Position numbers and translations under genes: made by a program
In this document: piece by piece, positions 1-8,058 of the stretch
Layout: the number at the start of each line of letters is the position of its first letter
Numbering within the stretch: position 1 is the stretch's first letter
Notes under the pieces: generated by a model
What the model saw: only the letters and a program-made list of their open reading frames with translations
Database searches by the model: none
Told to the model about the DNA's origin: nothing
Source of the DNA: Bacteroidales bacterium
GTDB taxonomy: Bacteria; Bacteroidota; Bacteroidia; Bacteroidales; UBA1402
NCBI GenBank assembly: GCA_003506275.1
Contig: DOBD01000175.1
Span: 2,741-12,567, forward strand
Length of the DNA: 9,827 nt
Direction of reading: 5' to 3'

Positions 1-3000
1 GCCCCCTGCATCAGTGATTATTTTAAAGAACTCACTGTAGGCGGCACCGAAGGTGGCGTTTGCCGAATTACTTCTGGATTTCGTCTCAGTGATTTTAGTT
101 AATCCCCAATTAATTGGCTGTGTAAAGCCATACCCTTTATTGAAGCAAACCCTCAATTCATCACCATGAGTGTACAATCGATCAGGCATACCATCTCCAT
201 TCAAATCTAAATAGCAATTAGTCGTCTTACTTGTATTCTCACTGTATGAATAGCCCACACTGGCATTAAGGTCACCCGAGAGGCACAAACTGATATCATT
301 GGAGCCTGTACTACCGATATTGGGCGCATTCTTACCGGTATATGGCTTGCTTCCTATTGGTTTGCTAGCACTAAGTGAGCCTGAAAACCCAACCGAGAAG
401 CTTGAATTATCGCTGGTTTCAGGATTAATAGTGGCAATTTCCCCGTCTCTTCCTCCATTTGCATTGGTATACTCAACCTTGTTGTCTGTGATGTAATCCG
501 GAAAACCATCACCATTCATATCCAGATAGGCCGAAGTTACCTTTGTATCTCCAAGAGAACCTGAAGGAGTTGCACCGACAGAAAATTTACCAATACTAAC
601 ACTTGCTCCACCCCATGCAGACGTTGAAGAAGAATTACTACTTAATTTGGGAGCATTGTCAATCGTAAACATGGTGCCTGTCAATGGATTTGTTGAGGCC
701 GTTCTGGCCATCCCCCGCTTGATGGCAATTCTGTTCAGTCCGCCTGCCAGTAGATCCTCTTCATCCGGAACGTAGTTTGGTACAAGAATTGACGGCATCT
801 CTCCGTGATTCAAACGTCCTGTACACATCGTGTCTCCGGCAATCAACAAGTAGTCGTTGGAGCCACCCCAATACTGACAGTTTTTATACGGTTTATGCGC
901 TAATGCAATCATGTACATGTTCTCCATGCCTATATTGGCATTTAACGTTTGTTGGGTCGTATCGCAAGCCAGGAACAGGCTGTCTTCCACTAATGGCCTG
1001 GCGTGTCTACCATTGCCTGCATTATACTGAAACTGCCCCCAACCTCTCCACATATGACCATATGTAGCCCTTGTATCAGACAGAAGGGTGTATTTGTTTG
1101 GAATAAAAATGGTAGACGGGTTTGCCTGCTGAAAACGGCATGTTGCATTTATCAGTCCGGGATCTATAGTATCGTTCAAGTAAAGGGAAAAGAAATAATT
1201 ACCTTCAAATAGGGTATCAAGAATAAAGCTTGTGGCATCAGAGTTGTTATTCGTTATTGTTCCGTTAAATCTTGCAATAGACTGAGTATACTTGGCATCA
1301 TCATTTAATACCAAAATTCTATTTAATACTAACGTATAATCGGTTGTAATGTTTCGATTAGTGTTCAGTTGAATAGACGGTATGACAAGGTCATTTCTTG
1401 TGTAGATTTCAGTAGGTCTGGGGTAGAAATAATTATTATTATAAATTGGCACTACGTTACCTTCCCCCTGCTGTGGGTTGTTTTCAAAAATCCCATATTT
1501 CACACCTGAATACAGCAGTGTATCAATATCTTCATACGCACAATGAATAACTGGCTTCCAGATTACCTGATCCCAGGGCACATTGGTTTTTGAGCTGATT
1601 TCAAACCGCAGGTTAACACGTCCATTAGGAATACCAAAATCTTCACCAATTTGCTGATTATCAACAACTGAAGCATCCTTTCCATACTCACATTCCCATA
1701 ATACTTCCTCACCCCAATAATCCGGATTTGGTAAACTAACGGTAAAAATGACATCAGTTGTATCAACTCTTCCAGTTAGTGAGTCAGTAAAAACTGTGGT
1801 TACAATCGAATCGTGGGTTAAATATTGATCTTGATAACCGATAAGTCTTAAATGTATGGATTCCTGGGTGATTGGCTTCGAAAAATAGCCATGGACCGTA
1901 AAATTGTAGGATAGTCCGGAATCAACAACAAATTCGTTCAGTTGATTCACAAATGAACCTTCCGACGAGAGAAAAGCAGTTGTCGGTTGTCCATTCTCAT
2001 CCAATATCCAATCATCAGTATCCGTAAATTTTACTTCCTGTTCCCACAAAACTATATCTTCCTGACCATCACTGAAATAGTCAGAACCGGATTGAAGGCG
2101 AAAATAGACCCGTTGCCCTTTCGTAACTACAATGTTGTTTAACTGGACATTCCTTTCCAACGTGGCATCGTTTGGTTTGATGGAGTCGCACCAAATCTCT
2201 GAACCATCGGTTTGAATAGCCATTCGTACTCCATCAGCGAAACGCATGTCCACTCGGCCAAGATATTCAATGTGGCTCTTAACTTGAACGACACCATCAC
2301 GAGGCGCCTCCCAAAACCTAACCATATCCTGCATGGGCACTTGCTGATAATCCTCTATCATTTCAGCCATCACAATATCTGAGTCCCGCTCAATGGGAGG
2401 ATCGCTGGATTCAAATGGACTGAGCGTTTCAGGCTCTGAAGGCGTGGGTGTTTGTGTGAATAAATCGCTCAAGTTCAATGCATCTGCTTTCCCACGAATA
2501 GATTTTACGTTCTTAACCGGTCGAGGTGACTCCCCACTATTCGTGCTGAGACTGGGAATGGCTACACTTACACCATCGATGCTGCCAGCCGAAACGCTGT
2601 TAAAATAGACAATACCATCATCGACCACATCGACCAATCCATCTCCGTTGACATCCTGGAAATAGGTGGTTGTTTCCGAATCTGCTTTCAACCAGGTCAT
2701 ACCCGCATTGACGGAAACACTATTGCTCACCTTTATGTTTCCGCTCCAACCGTTGTTGTTTGATCGGGTTGTAGATTTTGACAGGGCGCCGTCATACCCA
2801 TAAATGATTATTCCACAGGAACCGAACTGCCCTTCGCCAAGGTTGGGAATAAAACAGAGCCTTTTGACATCATTATTCTTGCTTAGGTATACCTTATCTG
2901 GTAAGGCATCGCCGTTGATGTCTAGCATCATCATCTTTGTTTCCGACGTAGCCTTTGAAAAAGAGTAATCATAACCAACACTTCCTTTTATGCCGGGGAT

Positions 3001-5520
3001 ACCAACACCAACATGAAATCCGGCTGACCAATTCTTGCTGACAGAGCCACCGAGCGCAGGTAGTCCTGAGGTTTCTGCCGGCAAGCTATTGGCACTGTTT
3101 GACTTTTCTACAGAGGTTGTATTGAAGGCTTCCTCTTCATCAAACAGCCCATTGAGCACGTTGTTGCTGTAGTCTAACGAGTGAAAGGCCACTTCTGCAC
3201 CTGCCACGTCCAGTTGGCTGATTCGTTGAAGTAGCTTTGTGTTGAAGAGGCCATCTTTGTAGGAAAAAGTATAGTTTCTGACAGGCACCAACGAGCCGTT
3301 GGGCTCTTTCAGCCGTACGCTAACAGAGTCCAACAATAAGGGTGTGGGGGAAGTCAGGAACCCATACCTGGCACTGGAGTTGTGCTTTGTCCGCGCGGTC
3401 TTCTGTATAAAATCGATTACCTGATAGATAGTATCGGTACCATACGATGCCGGCAGTTTCTTCCGGCCAATTTCAACCCGACTTAACCGGATGTGTTTTG
3501 ACCAGACACCGCTGTTCATGAATTGGGTGGAATCGATGACATAAGTAAAGCGACAGAAGTTCCGGTACTGGTCTTCGATGGTCGACAATAGCCATTCGGC
3601 GATGGCACTCTTGGGGGCCTGTACCTTTTGCGGATTTTCAGCGGACGTATAATTGAACGTGTTAACGATACCTCCCAATGCCGCATTGCGGCTTTTTTCT
3701 CCATATGTATAACTAACACCTTCCTTGGTCGTCACCTTCCAATAATAGTTGGACGGTGAATTTCCAAGTCGGGTAATGAGGCTGAAATCCTTCTCGGTAA
3801 CAGGGTGAAACTGGAGGCCATTGTTTGCATCCCCCGTCATTCGTTGGTACAACAACCCTTTGTGTGGAACAATGACACCACCCAATGGAAGAGTTGTCAT
3901 GGTATCAAGGACAGTTGCAAGCGTTACCCCATTAAAGGTGTACGTTTCTGTTTCATAGAAGGGATCGTAACGTGGAACGCCCCATCTGGTGTCAACGGTA
4001 ATGGAGGGGATGGACAAATCCCAACCCTCTCCCAGCCAACCGTCCCCACCATCGCTGTTGTATTGCAGGGCGAGCCCGGGATTGACACTGCCTCTTACCG
4101 GTGCGATTTCCAAAGGATACGATAAGGAGGCCGTGCCCATGTTGTTGGGCGTTGGTGGTGCCATCAACCCAATACCGCTTGTAGGGTCGGCGGCCTTGAT
4201 ATCGTTCATCATCGTTGAGACAAAACCGTGTGTTTCGGGTGACTCCGGGACTTTGACCACACCATTGATCATATCGGTAAAGTGGGTCGTTTTTGAATAG
4301 ACCACACACAGGTCTTTGTTGAGGGAGTCTTTTTCCAACGCAACCCAGCGTTTTGAGGAAACATCGAAGAAAAACGTCAAGATATCGTCTTCCGTGTAAC
4401 CATCCGGGATTTTAGTCCGATCATACTTGATGGCGACGGTGGCCGGTTTGATGAAATGCTCGCCATGAGGTAAAAAACGGAAGCCGGCGTCCTCTTGGGT
4501 GACATTGGCCAACCCGACATCCATTGGCGGTATATCCACACTGCGTAAAGGTGTTAAAGACAAACGCTTTCTGGAAATCATGGTTGACTTGTTGACATAA
4601 AGTGCCGCGTTTTCGGATTCCAGCAAGCCCTCATTTTCTACGGTAAATGTTTTACTCGTAGACTTTGAAGCAGGCTTAAGGCTGTTAATCTTGTCTGCGG
4701 TGAGTTTTCCCGCCACTCGGAAAGATTGGGTAAAAGATTGCCCGTCCACCTGTGCCACCAGGTGGACCATGCTATCCTTAACCGGAACCAAGGTCTCAAA
4801 AGCCTTGTCTATGATATTGATTGGATGCCCGTTGGCCTTCAACGATACATGACGACCGCTTGAGAAAAACCCCTGGACATGTACTTGGCCATCATAAGAC
4901 TGGTTGCCGACTGCAAAACGGATGGGGGTTGACATACCTCCTTTTTGAACCATGACGGCCACATGGCTGATTTTACAACCATAATCAGCATCGTCGGGTA
5001 AGCCAAACTGGATGGTGTTGACGCCTTTTGTGAGCCAAGACGATGCAATGGGCACTTTTTGCGTACTCGTTTTTTGGTTTTTTTTCACCAGGCTACCACC
5101 AAAGGCCAACCGGTCGTTGATACGGCAACCCACATTGCTGTAATCCTCCAGCCCTGTCAACCGATAGGTCAACCAAACGGCATCATCATTGTCAAGTGGT
5201 TGATCAACTACAACGGAAAAAAGGTTGTCTTCGGGGGAGTCAGCCATCGTACCAAGGTACTTACCGATGATGCCTCTATCCGGCATAGCCAAGTACATTG
5301 TTTGTTGACCTGAAGGTTGTTGCTTCGTATGTTCCATCTTAGCGCTCTGCATGCTCAGCTGACTGGAAAGCACAGAGTGACTGGTATCCTTTGAGTGGAA
5401 AGCAGGTTGCTTAGGGTAAGTCTCCTGTTGTTTCTCCTTGAACAGTGTGAGTAACATTGTCAAGGCAACGAGCAAGACGATAAAAACGGGTATCAACGAA
5501 TGCTTACGGTTGGTTGTCAT
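1..5520 (-). CDS. Giant SpvB/TcaC-type, FG-GAP-motif protein (Tc toxin B-like / RHS-family), 3' end off window
   Basis: The frame is open for 1840 codons from the ATG at 5518-5520 to base 1; an in-frame TAG lies just upstream (5530-5532), so this ATG is the first possible start. Residues 1-8 are basic, and about 9-28 (LIPVFIVLLVALTMLLTLF) are hydrophobic with no clear cleavage site, suggesting a signal anchor. Residues about 80-290 look like beta-sandwich modules. About 340-420 form another module ending in a THFTDM stretch. The SpvB N-terminal-like domain begins near 449 (PLEIAPVRG, GWLGEGWDLSIPSIT, WGVPRYDP). Four Asp-rich motifs of the D-x-N-G-D-x-x-x-D type follow at 866-875, 955-964, 1666-1675 and 1771-1780; GWGQFQYN is at 1493-1500. 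In Tc toxins and RHS proteins these parts build a beta-propeller and shell enclosing a C-terminal toxin. That C-terminus is not visible here, so toxin activity is inferred. No ADP-ribosyltransferase domain is seen. The gap to the upstream gene is 12 bases, so translational coupling is likely. Confidence 0.93.
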   Translation of the reverse strand, partial: MTTNRKHSLIPVFIVLLVALTMLLTLFKEKQQETYPKQPAFHSKDTSHSVLSSQLSMQSAKMEHTKQQPSGQQTMYLAMPDRGIIGKYLGTMADSPEDNLFSVVVDQPLDNDDAVWLTYRLTGLEDYSNVGCRINDRLAFGGSLVKKNQKTSTQKVPIASSWLTKGVNTIQFGLPDDADYGCKISHVAVMVQKGGMSTPIRFAVGNQSYDGQVHVQGFFSSGRHVSLKANGHPINIIDKAFETLVPVKDSMVHLVAQVDGQSFTQSFRVAGKLTADKINSLKPASKSTSKTFTVENEGLLESENAALYVNKSTMISRKRLSLTPLRSVDIPPMDVGLANVTQEDAGFRFLPHGEHFIKPATVAIKYDRTKIPDGYTEDDILTFFFDVSSKRWVALEKDSLNKDLCVVYSKTTHFTDMINGVVKVPESPETHGFVSTMMNDIKAADPTSGIGLMAPPTPNNMGTASLSYPLEIAPVRGSVNPGLALQYNSDGGDGWLGEGWDLSIPSITVDTRWGVPRYDPFYETETYTFNGVTLATVLDTMTTLPLGGVIVPHKGLLYQRMTGDANNGLQFHPVTEKDFSLITRLGNSPSNYYWKVTTKEGVSYTYGEKSRNAALGGIVNTFNYTSAENPQKVQAPKSAIAEWLLSTIEDQYRNFCRFTYVIDSTQFMNSGVWSKHIRLSRVEIGRKKLPASYGTDTIYQVIDFIQKTARTKHNSSARYGFLTSPTPLLLDSVSVRLKEPNGSLVPVRNYTFSYKDGLFNTKLLQRISQLDVAGAEVAFHSLDYSNNVLNGLFDEEEAFNTTSVEKSNSANSLPAETSGLPALGGSVSKNWSAGFHVGVGIPGIKGSVGYDYSFSKATSETKMMMLDINGDALPDKVYLSKNNDVKRLCFIPNLGEGQFGSCGIIIYGYDGALSKSTTRSNNNGWSGNIKVSNSVSVNAGMTWLKADSETTTYFQDVNGDGLVDVVDDGIVYFNSVSAGSIDGVSVAIPSLSTNSGESPRPVKNVKSIRGKADALNLSDLFTQTPTPSEPETLSPFESSDPPIERDSDIVMAEMIEDYQQVPMQDMVRFWEAPRDGVVQVKSHIEYLGRVDMRFADGVRMAIQTDGSEIWCDSIKPNDATLERNVQLNNIVVTKGQRVYFRLQSGSDYFSDGQEDIVLWEQEVKFTDTDDWILDENGQPTTAFLSSEGSFVNQLNEFVVDSGLSYNFTVHGYFSKPITQESIHLRLIGYQDQYLTHDSIVTTVFTDSLTGRVDTTDVIFTVSLPNPDYWGEEVLWECEYGKDASVVDNQQIGEDFGIPNGRVNLRFEISSKTNVPWDQVIWKPVIHCAYEDIDTLLYSGVKYGIFENNPQQGEGNVVPIYNNNYFYPRPTEIYTRNDLVIPSIQLNTNRNITTDYTLVLNRILVLNDDAKYTQSIARFNGTITNNNSDATSFILDTLFEGNYFFSLYLNDTIDPGLINATCRFQQANPSTIFIPNKYTLLSDTRATYGHMWRGWGQFQYNAGNGRHARPLVEDSLFLACDTTQQTLNANIGMENMYMIALAHKPYKNCQYWGGSNDYLLIAGDTMCTGRLNHGEMPSILVPNYVPDEEDLLAGGLNRIAIKRGMARTASTNPLTGTMFTIDNAPKLSSNSSSTSAWGGASVSIGKFSVGATPSGSLGDTKVTSAYLDMNGDGFPDYITDNKVEYTNANGGRDGEIATINPETSDNSSFSVGFSGSLSASKPIGSKPYTGKNAPNIGSTGSNDISLCLSGDLNASVGYSYSENTSKTTNCYLDLNGDGMPDRLYTHGDELRVCFNKGYGFTQPINWGLTKITETKSRSNSANATFGAAYSEFFKIITDAGG
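181..210 (-). repeat. FG-GAP/VCBS-like Asp motif 4 (LDLNGDGMPD)
   Basis: Residues 1771-1780 carry the pattern, 105 residues after motif 3. The lead-in SVGYSYSENTSKTTNCY matches that of motif 1 (SVGYDYSFSKATSETKMMM), and the trailing RLYTHGDELRVCFNKG resembles KVYLSKNNDVKRLCFIPN after motif 1. Confidence 0.85.
496..525 (-). repeat. FG-GAP/VCBS-like Asp motif 3 (LDMNGDGFPD)
   Basis: Residues 1666-1675 carry the same calcium-loop pattern, about 700 residues after motif 2. The following YITDNKVEYTNANG resembles the short ending after motif 2. Confidence 0.85.
2629..2658 (-). repeat. FG-GAP/VCBS-like Asp motif 2 (QDVNGDGLVD)
   Basis: Residues 955-964 carry the D-x-N-G-D-x-x-x-D pattern, 89 residues after motif 1. 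It is followed by VVDDGIVYFNS, the short blade ending seen in SpvB/TcB propellers. Confidence 0.85.
2896..2925 (-). repeat. FG-GAP/VCBS-like Asp motif 1 (LDINGDALPD)
   Basis: Residues 866-875 carry the D-x-N-G-D-x-x-x-D pattern typical of calcium-binding loops in FG-GAP beta-propeller blades. It follows a GYDYSFSKATSETKMMM lead-in that resembles the lead-in of motif 4. Confidence 0.85.
3661..4176 (-). other. SpvB N-terminal-like domain within the giant protein (residues ~449-620)
   Basis: The order GxxSLSYPLEIAPVRG, NPGLALQYNSDGGDGWLGEGW, DLSIPSIT, WGVPRYDP and ETETYTFNG matches the known SpvB/TcaC/TcB pattern (Gly-rich 'PGR' turn, 'LSYSS..G.G.LG.GW.LSIPSI', then 'G.PRYD'). This is the strongest family signal in the window. 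It ends near a SYTYGEKSRNAALGG stretch that continues the propeller-like fold. Boundaries are approximate. Confidence 0.9.
5443..5496 (-). other. N-terminal membrane segment of the giant SpvB-type protein
   Basis: Residues about 9-26 are almost entirely Ile, Val, Leu, Phe, Ala, Met and Thr, preceded by MTTNRKHS with two basic residues and followed by KEKQQ. No AxA-like cleavage site or lipobox cysteine is visible, so an uncleaved signal anchor is more likely than a cleaved signal peptide. The bulk of the protein would then face the periplasm or outside. Confidence 0.75.
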
Positions 5521-5535
5521 AATCCACGCCTATTA
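5521..5535 (-). other. Tandem stops TAA-TAG and 12-base gap before the giant gene
   Basis: The cargo gene ends in TAA followed at once by in-frame TAG, then three codons (GCG TGG ATT) and the ATG of the giant gene. Both genes use the same reading frame. The short gap suggests translational coupling; no clear Shine-Dalgarno is present, as is usual in Bacteroidota. Confidence 0.8.
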
Positions 5536-8058
5536 TTTGGTAACAACTTGCTGGGTATGTAAATGCTTATCGGAAACGACTTTGACGATGTACAGCCCTT
5601 TTGATGGTAGCTGAAAGACGGTGTGAGAGATGTCCAGGCTGGCAGGTAAGTTTTTCTTCTTGATACGTCGACCGGACAAATCGAACACATGTATGGTGAC
5701 AGGAACTTTATTGGCTGTTTGGACCCTAACGGTAATTTCTGGCACCCCCTTGTTTGTCCCCCCAAATATCTGTACATCATCTTTTGTTGGTTTTTCGCCC
5801 TCTTCTTCCTCATCATCATCCGAATTCCATGAACGTAATGTCACTACATTTCGGTGAGCGAAAGTGAAGGCGTAGCGTCCGGTGGATGACGTATCCCAGA
5901 AAATATTGTTGAAAATGATTTTCGATCGGGACACATCCACCTCATCGCAGGCGTATTCCAGCTGTTGACCGGTGAAAAGACCCTGGCCTGTTGTATCAAC
6001 CAGTAAATAAATGGTGCCGATCTCAGGATTGGAAAAACCCGAGGCTTTGCCTTCGGCATAAGACAACTCAATGCGGTGACCGGTATTGACAAAGCCCCCG
6101 TGGGCAAAATCAATCAGCTTGAAGTCGTACCCATTCATGCCCATAATCAAGGCACCGTAAAAGTCTTTGTCTACATCAGCGCTGTCCATCAGAAATTCAG
6201 TATGCTTGTTTCTGATACCGTTCACCTTAAGATAGACGAGCCGTTCATTTTTCTCGATTTCCAAACGCTGCCCTTTTTCGATGGTAAACAGACTGTATGG
6301 TTGTATCACCCCCTTGATGATGCTGTACACCTGGCCGTCAATGCCAAAACTGTAACCATAATCGTGTTGCCCAGATGTTAAGAGCGGTTGATTGGTGCCA
6401 AATTTTGCGATGACGTGACCGTATTCTATGTCTACCGTCCATGAGAGATGGCCATCCTTTCCAATCAAGGGGCTGGAAGTCACCAGCCCTGACGAACTGG
6501 TTGAGGCATACTTGGTCAAATCACCTCGATAGATATTGGTGCTGTACTTTCTGGTAAAGACAAGATTCTGCCCATAAGAAACCCAATCAAGGCGTTTGTT
6601 GGTTATTACATCGTTGTTGGTGTTGGTTTGCAACAACCATTTCCTGTTTAACAACCTGTACCCAGGGCTCTGCGTGGAGTCATACGTCAACGTTCCGCCA
6701 TTATCACCAAAGACATAGTATCGGTTGTTGTTGAGTTGATTGGCCGGCTGGAGCCCCATCACCAGCAAACGGTAGCGAGAGGCAGATTGGTAGGAATCGG
6801 CTGAATCATGTGAGTCGTACACATCGGAGAAGTAGGGTTGCTCTTCGTACGAGGTGGTGGCTATCTTCTGAAACAAACCCATCTCATCCTCCCTGCCATA
6901 ACCGGTAATGCGGTTGTTATAGCTTTGATTCCTGGTATAGTCCCAGATGATGGTGCCCTTGGGATCAATGTACGAGGAGTCGAGGGACACACCGTATTTA
7001 ATGGCCAGATAGGAACTGTAGACCTGGACCTGTTCCTTTTTCAGGTGATGATTGAACAGGAGCAACTCCGGCAAGTAGCCTTTAAACCCGGCAATGTTTT
7101 GCCAGGCCGTTACCGTGTCGCTTTTCGTGCCAAGCTGGACAATGGTCGGATCGGCACTCTCGCCCCACAGGGCATGTGAGGGTACCTTCGTTGAATAATA
7201 GGCACCTATACGGATGTTTTTCTCACGGAAAGCGTTGAGCGAGCTCTCCAACGCGTTTTGCTGGAAAAAGAAACTCCTGGCAGTGGAACTGCCGTAATTG
7301 AAATTGGAGGTGTTACCGATGTGGACAACAGAGCGTTTACCCAACAACGACCACGCATCTTTTCTTCCCTGCAAGGTCAGTAAAAACTGATCTGTCGAAA
7401 AGTTGTCATTGATTCCCCAGACACCGATAAGTGTGGCTTGAGTAAAATCAGACTTGGTTGTCTGTAAACGTTTTACATAGTTGTCTGTGGCAACAGGTTG
7501 AGCCGGATTGAAATTATAGGTCCGAACAAGATTTCTGCCAGCCACATATTCTTCCCAATTACTGGCATAGACATTCTTTTTCACCTTGGTTGCCTCATCA
7601 CACACGTCCTGCCAAACATATTCGCCATTCACATTGCCCGTCTTGGGCATGGTTCTCAACCACACCACCGGGAAAACCCGATAAGAAAACGATTCGTTCG
7701 CAGTCTTATCAGGTACACCTTCGATGTCCTTCGGATTGTCAGACGTAAAGGTGTTGCCGGGAATGTAGGGCAGATCACTGGCCGCTGAGGAAGCATCACC
7801 CGGTTCAGGATTCGGTATGGATGTAATGTCAAACGTCAATGAAGGATTGATTTTTGCCACAAGACTGCGACCAATGGTTGAGGCGGTAAACCTGTATCCC
7901 GGTTTCAATACGATGAAATTGCGCGCCTCGTAGGTCCTTTGGGGCAGCGTGTCGGGAGCGTTAAGTGTAAAGCTGGGTTTGGGTGTTTGAGCGACCACAT
8001 TGGTTGCCAGCACACTCAATGCAGCCGTACAAAAAGCAAGGGCATGAAGATGTTTCAT
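5533..8058 (-). CDS. Secreted DUF8202-like protein with C-terminal T9SS type A sorting domain
   Basis: This 841-residue protein has a Sec signal peptide (MKHLHALAFCTAALSVLA, likely cut after VVA at residue 23). Residues about 150-330 look beta-rich and may be a LamG/concanavalin-like module, but I see no decisive motif. About 325-415 match the Bacteroidota DUF8202 pattern: GYLPELLLFNHHL, SYLAIKYGVSLD, GTIIWDY, YNNRITGYGREDEMGL. A YYVFGDNGG stretch lies at 447-455. An acidic linker (747-758) precedes residues 762-841, a type A T9SS sorting domain (IHVFDLSGRRI, LPSKGLYIVKVVSD, ending in K). The protein is therefore expected to cross the outer membrane by T9SS and be attached or released at the surface. 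The first in-frame ATG follows an in-frame TAA at 8071-8073. It ends in tandem TAA-TAG, 12 bases before the giant gene. No catalytic motif was recognised; adhesion or structural use is a guess. Confidence 0.93.
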   Translation of the reverse strand: MKHLHALAFCTAALSVLATNVVAQTPKPSFTLNAPDTLPQRTYEARNFIVLKPGYRFTASTIGRSLVAKINPSLTFDITSIPNPEPGDASSAASDLPYIPGNTFTSDNPKDIEGVPDKTANESFSYRVFPVVWLRTMPKTGNVNGEYVWQDVCDEATKVKKNVYASNWEEYVAGRNLVRTYNFNPAQPVATDNYVKRLQTTKSDFTQATLIGVWGINDNFSTDQFLLTLQGRKDAWSLLGKRSVVHIGNTSNFNYGSSTARSFFFQQNALESSLNAFREKNIRIGAYYSTKVPSHALWGESADPTIVQLGTKSDTVTAWQNIAGFKGYLPELLLFNHHLKKEQVQVYSSYLAIKYGVSLDSSYIDPKGTIIWDYTRNQSYNNRITGYGREDEMGLFQKIATTSYEEQPYFSDVYDSHDSADSYQSASRYRLLVMGLQPANQLNNNRYYVFGDNGGTLTYDSTQSPGYRLLNRKWLLQTNTNNDVITNKRLDWVSYGQNLVFTRKYSTNIYRGDLTKYASTSSSGLVTSSPLIGKDGHLSWTVDIEYGHVIAKFGTNQPLLTSGQHDYGYSFGIDGQVYSIIKGVIQPYSLFTIEKGQRLEIEKNERLVYLKVNGIRNKHTEFLMDSADVDKDFYGALIMGMNGYDFKLIDFAHGGFVNTGHRIELSYAEGKASGFSNPEIGTIYLLVDTTGQGLFTGQQLEYACDEVDVSRSKIIFNNIFWDTSSTGRYAFTFAHRNVVTLRSWNSDDDEEEEGEKPTKDDVQIFGGTNKGVPEITVRVQTANKVPVTIHVFDLSGRRIKKKNLPASLDISHTVFQLPSKGLYIVKVVSDKHLHTQQVVTK
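5536..5775 (-). other. T9SS type A C-terminal sorting domain
   Basis: Residues 762-841 show the Por secretion-tail layout: short beta strands VTIHVFDLSGRRI and HTVFQLPSKGLYIVKVVSD, then a basic terminal QQVVTK. In known T9SS cargo this domain directs outer-membrane passage and is removed by the PorU sortase. It implies that a complete T9SS is encoded elsewhere in the genome. Confidence 0.88.
5800..5820 (-). repeat. Acidic simple-sequence tract (DDDEEEE) in the linker before the sorting domain
   Basis: A run of GAT then GAA/GAG codons encodes seven acidic residues (747-753), followed by GEKPTKDD. It separates the last beta-rich region from the T9SS sorting domain and is probably a flexible spacer. 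Short repeats of this kind can vary in length between strains. Confidence 0.7.
6814..7086 (-). other. DUF8202-like module in the T9SS cargo protein
   Basis: Residues about 325-415 show the family landmarks: an 'E-L/I-L-L/V-F/Y-N' strand, 'YLAIKYGVSLD', a 'GT-I-W-D' turn and 'Y-N-N-x-I-x-G-x-G-R-E/D-D'. These recur in large Bacteroidota surface proteins. The molecular function of the module is not established as far as I know. Boundaries are approximate. Confidence 0.75.

Noticed and set aside
777..1067. Plus-strand open frames near 777-1212
   Set aside because: They are antisense to the giant gene, which is open and motif-bearing here; the translations are Cys/Ser/Tyr-rich and look random.
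3805..4309. Three overlapping open frames of about 103-106 codons on both strands
   Set aside because: They lie entirely over the SpvB domain in other frames. The GC-rich, low-stop composition explains them, and none shows a recognisable motif.
1..5520. SpvB ADP-ribosyltransferase activity
   Set aside because: Only the N-terminal SpvB-type domain and propeller motifs are visible. In Salmonella SpvB the transferase is a separate C-terminal domain, and nothing like it is seen here.
6838..7179. 113-codon plus-strand open frame
   Set aside because: It is antisense to the DUF8202-like region of the T9SS cargo gene, whose protein evidence is much stronger.
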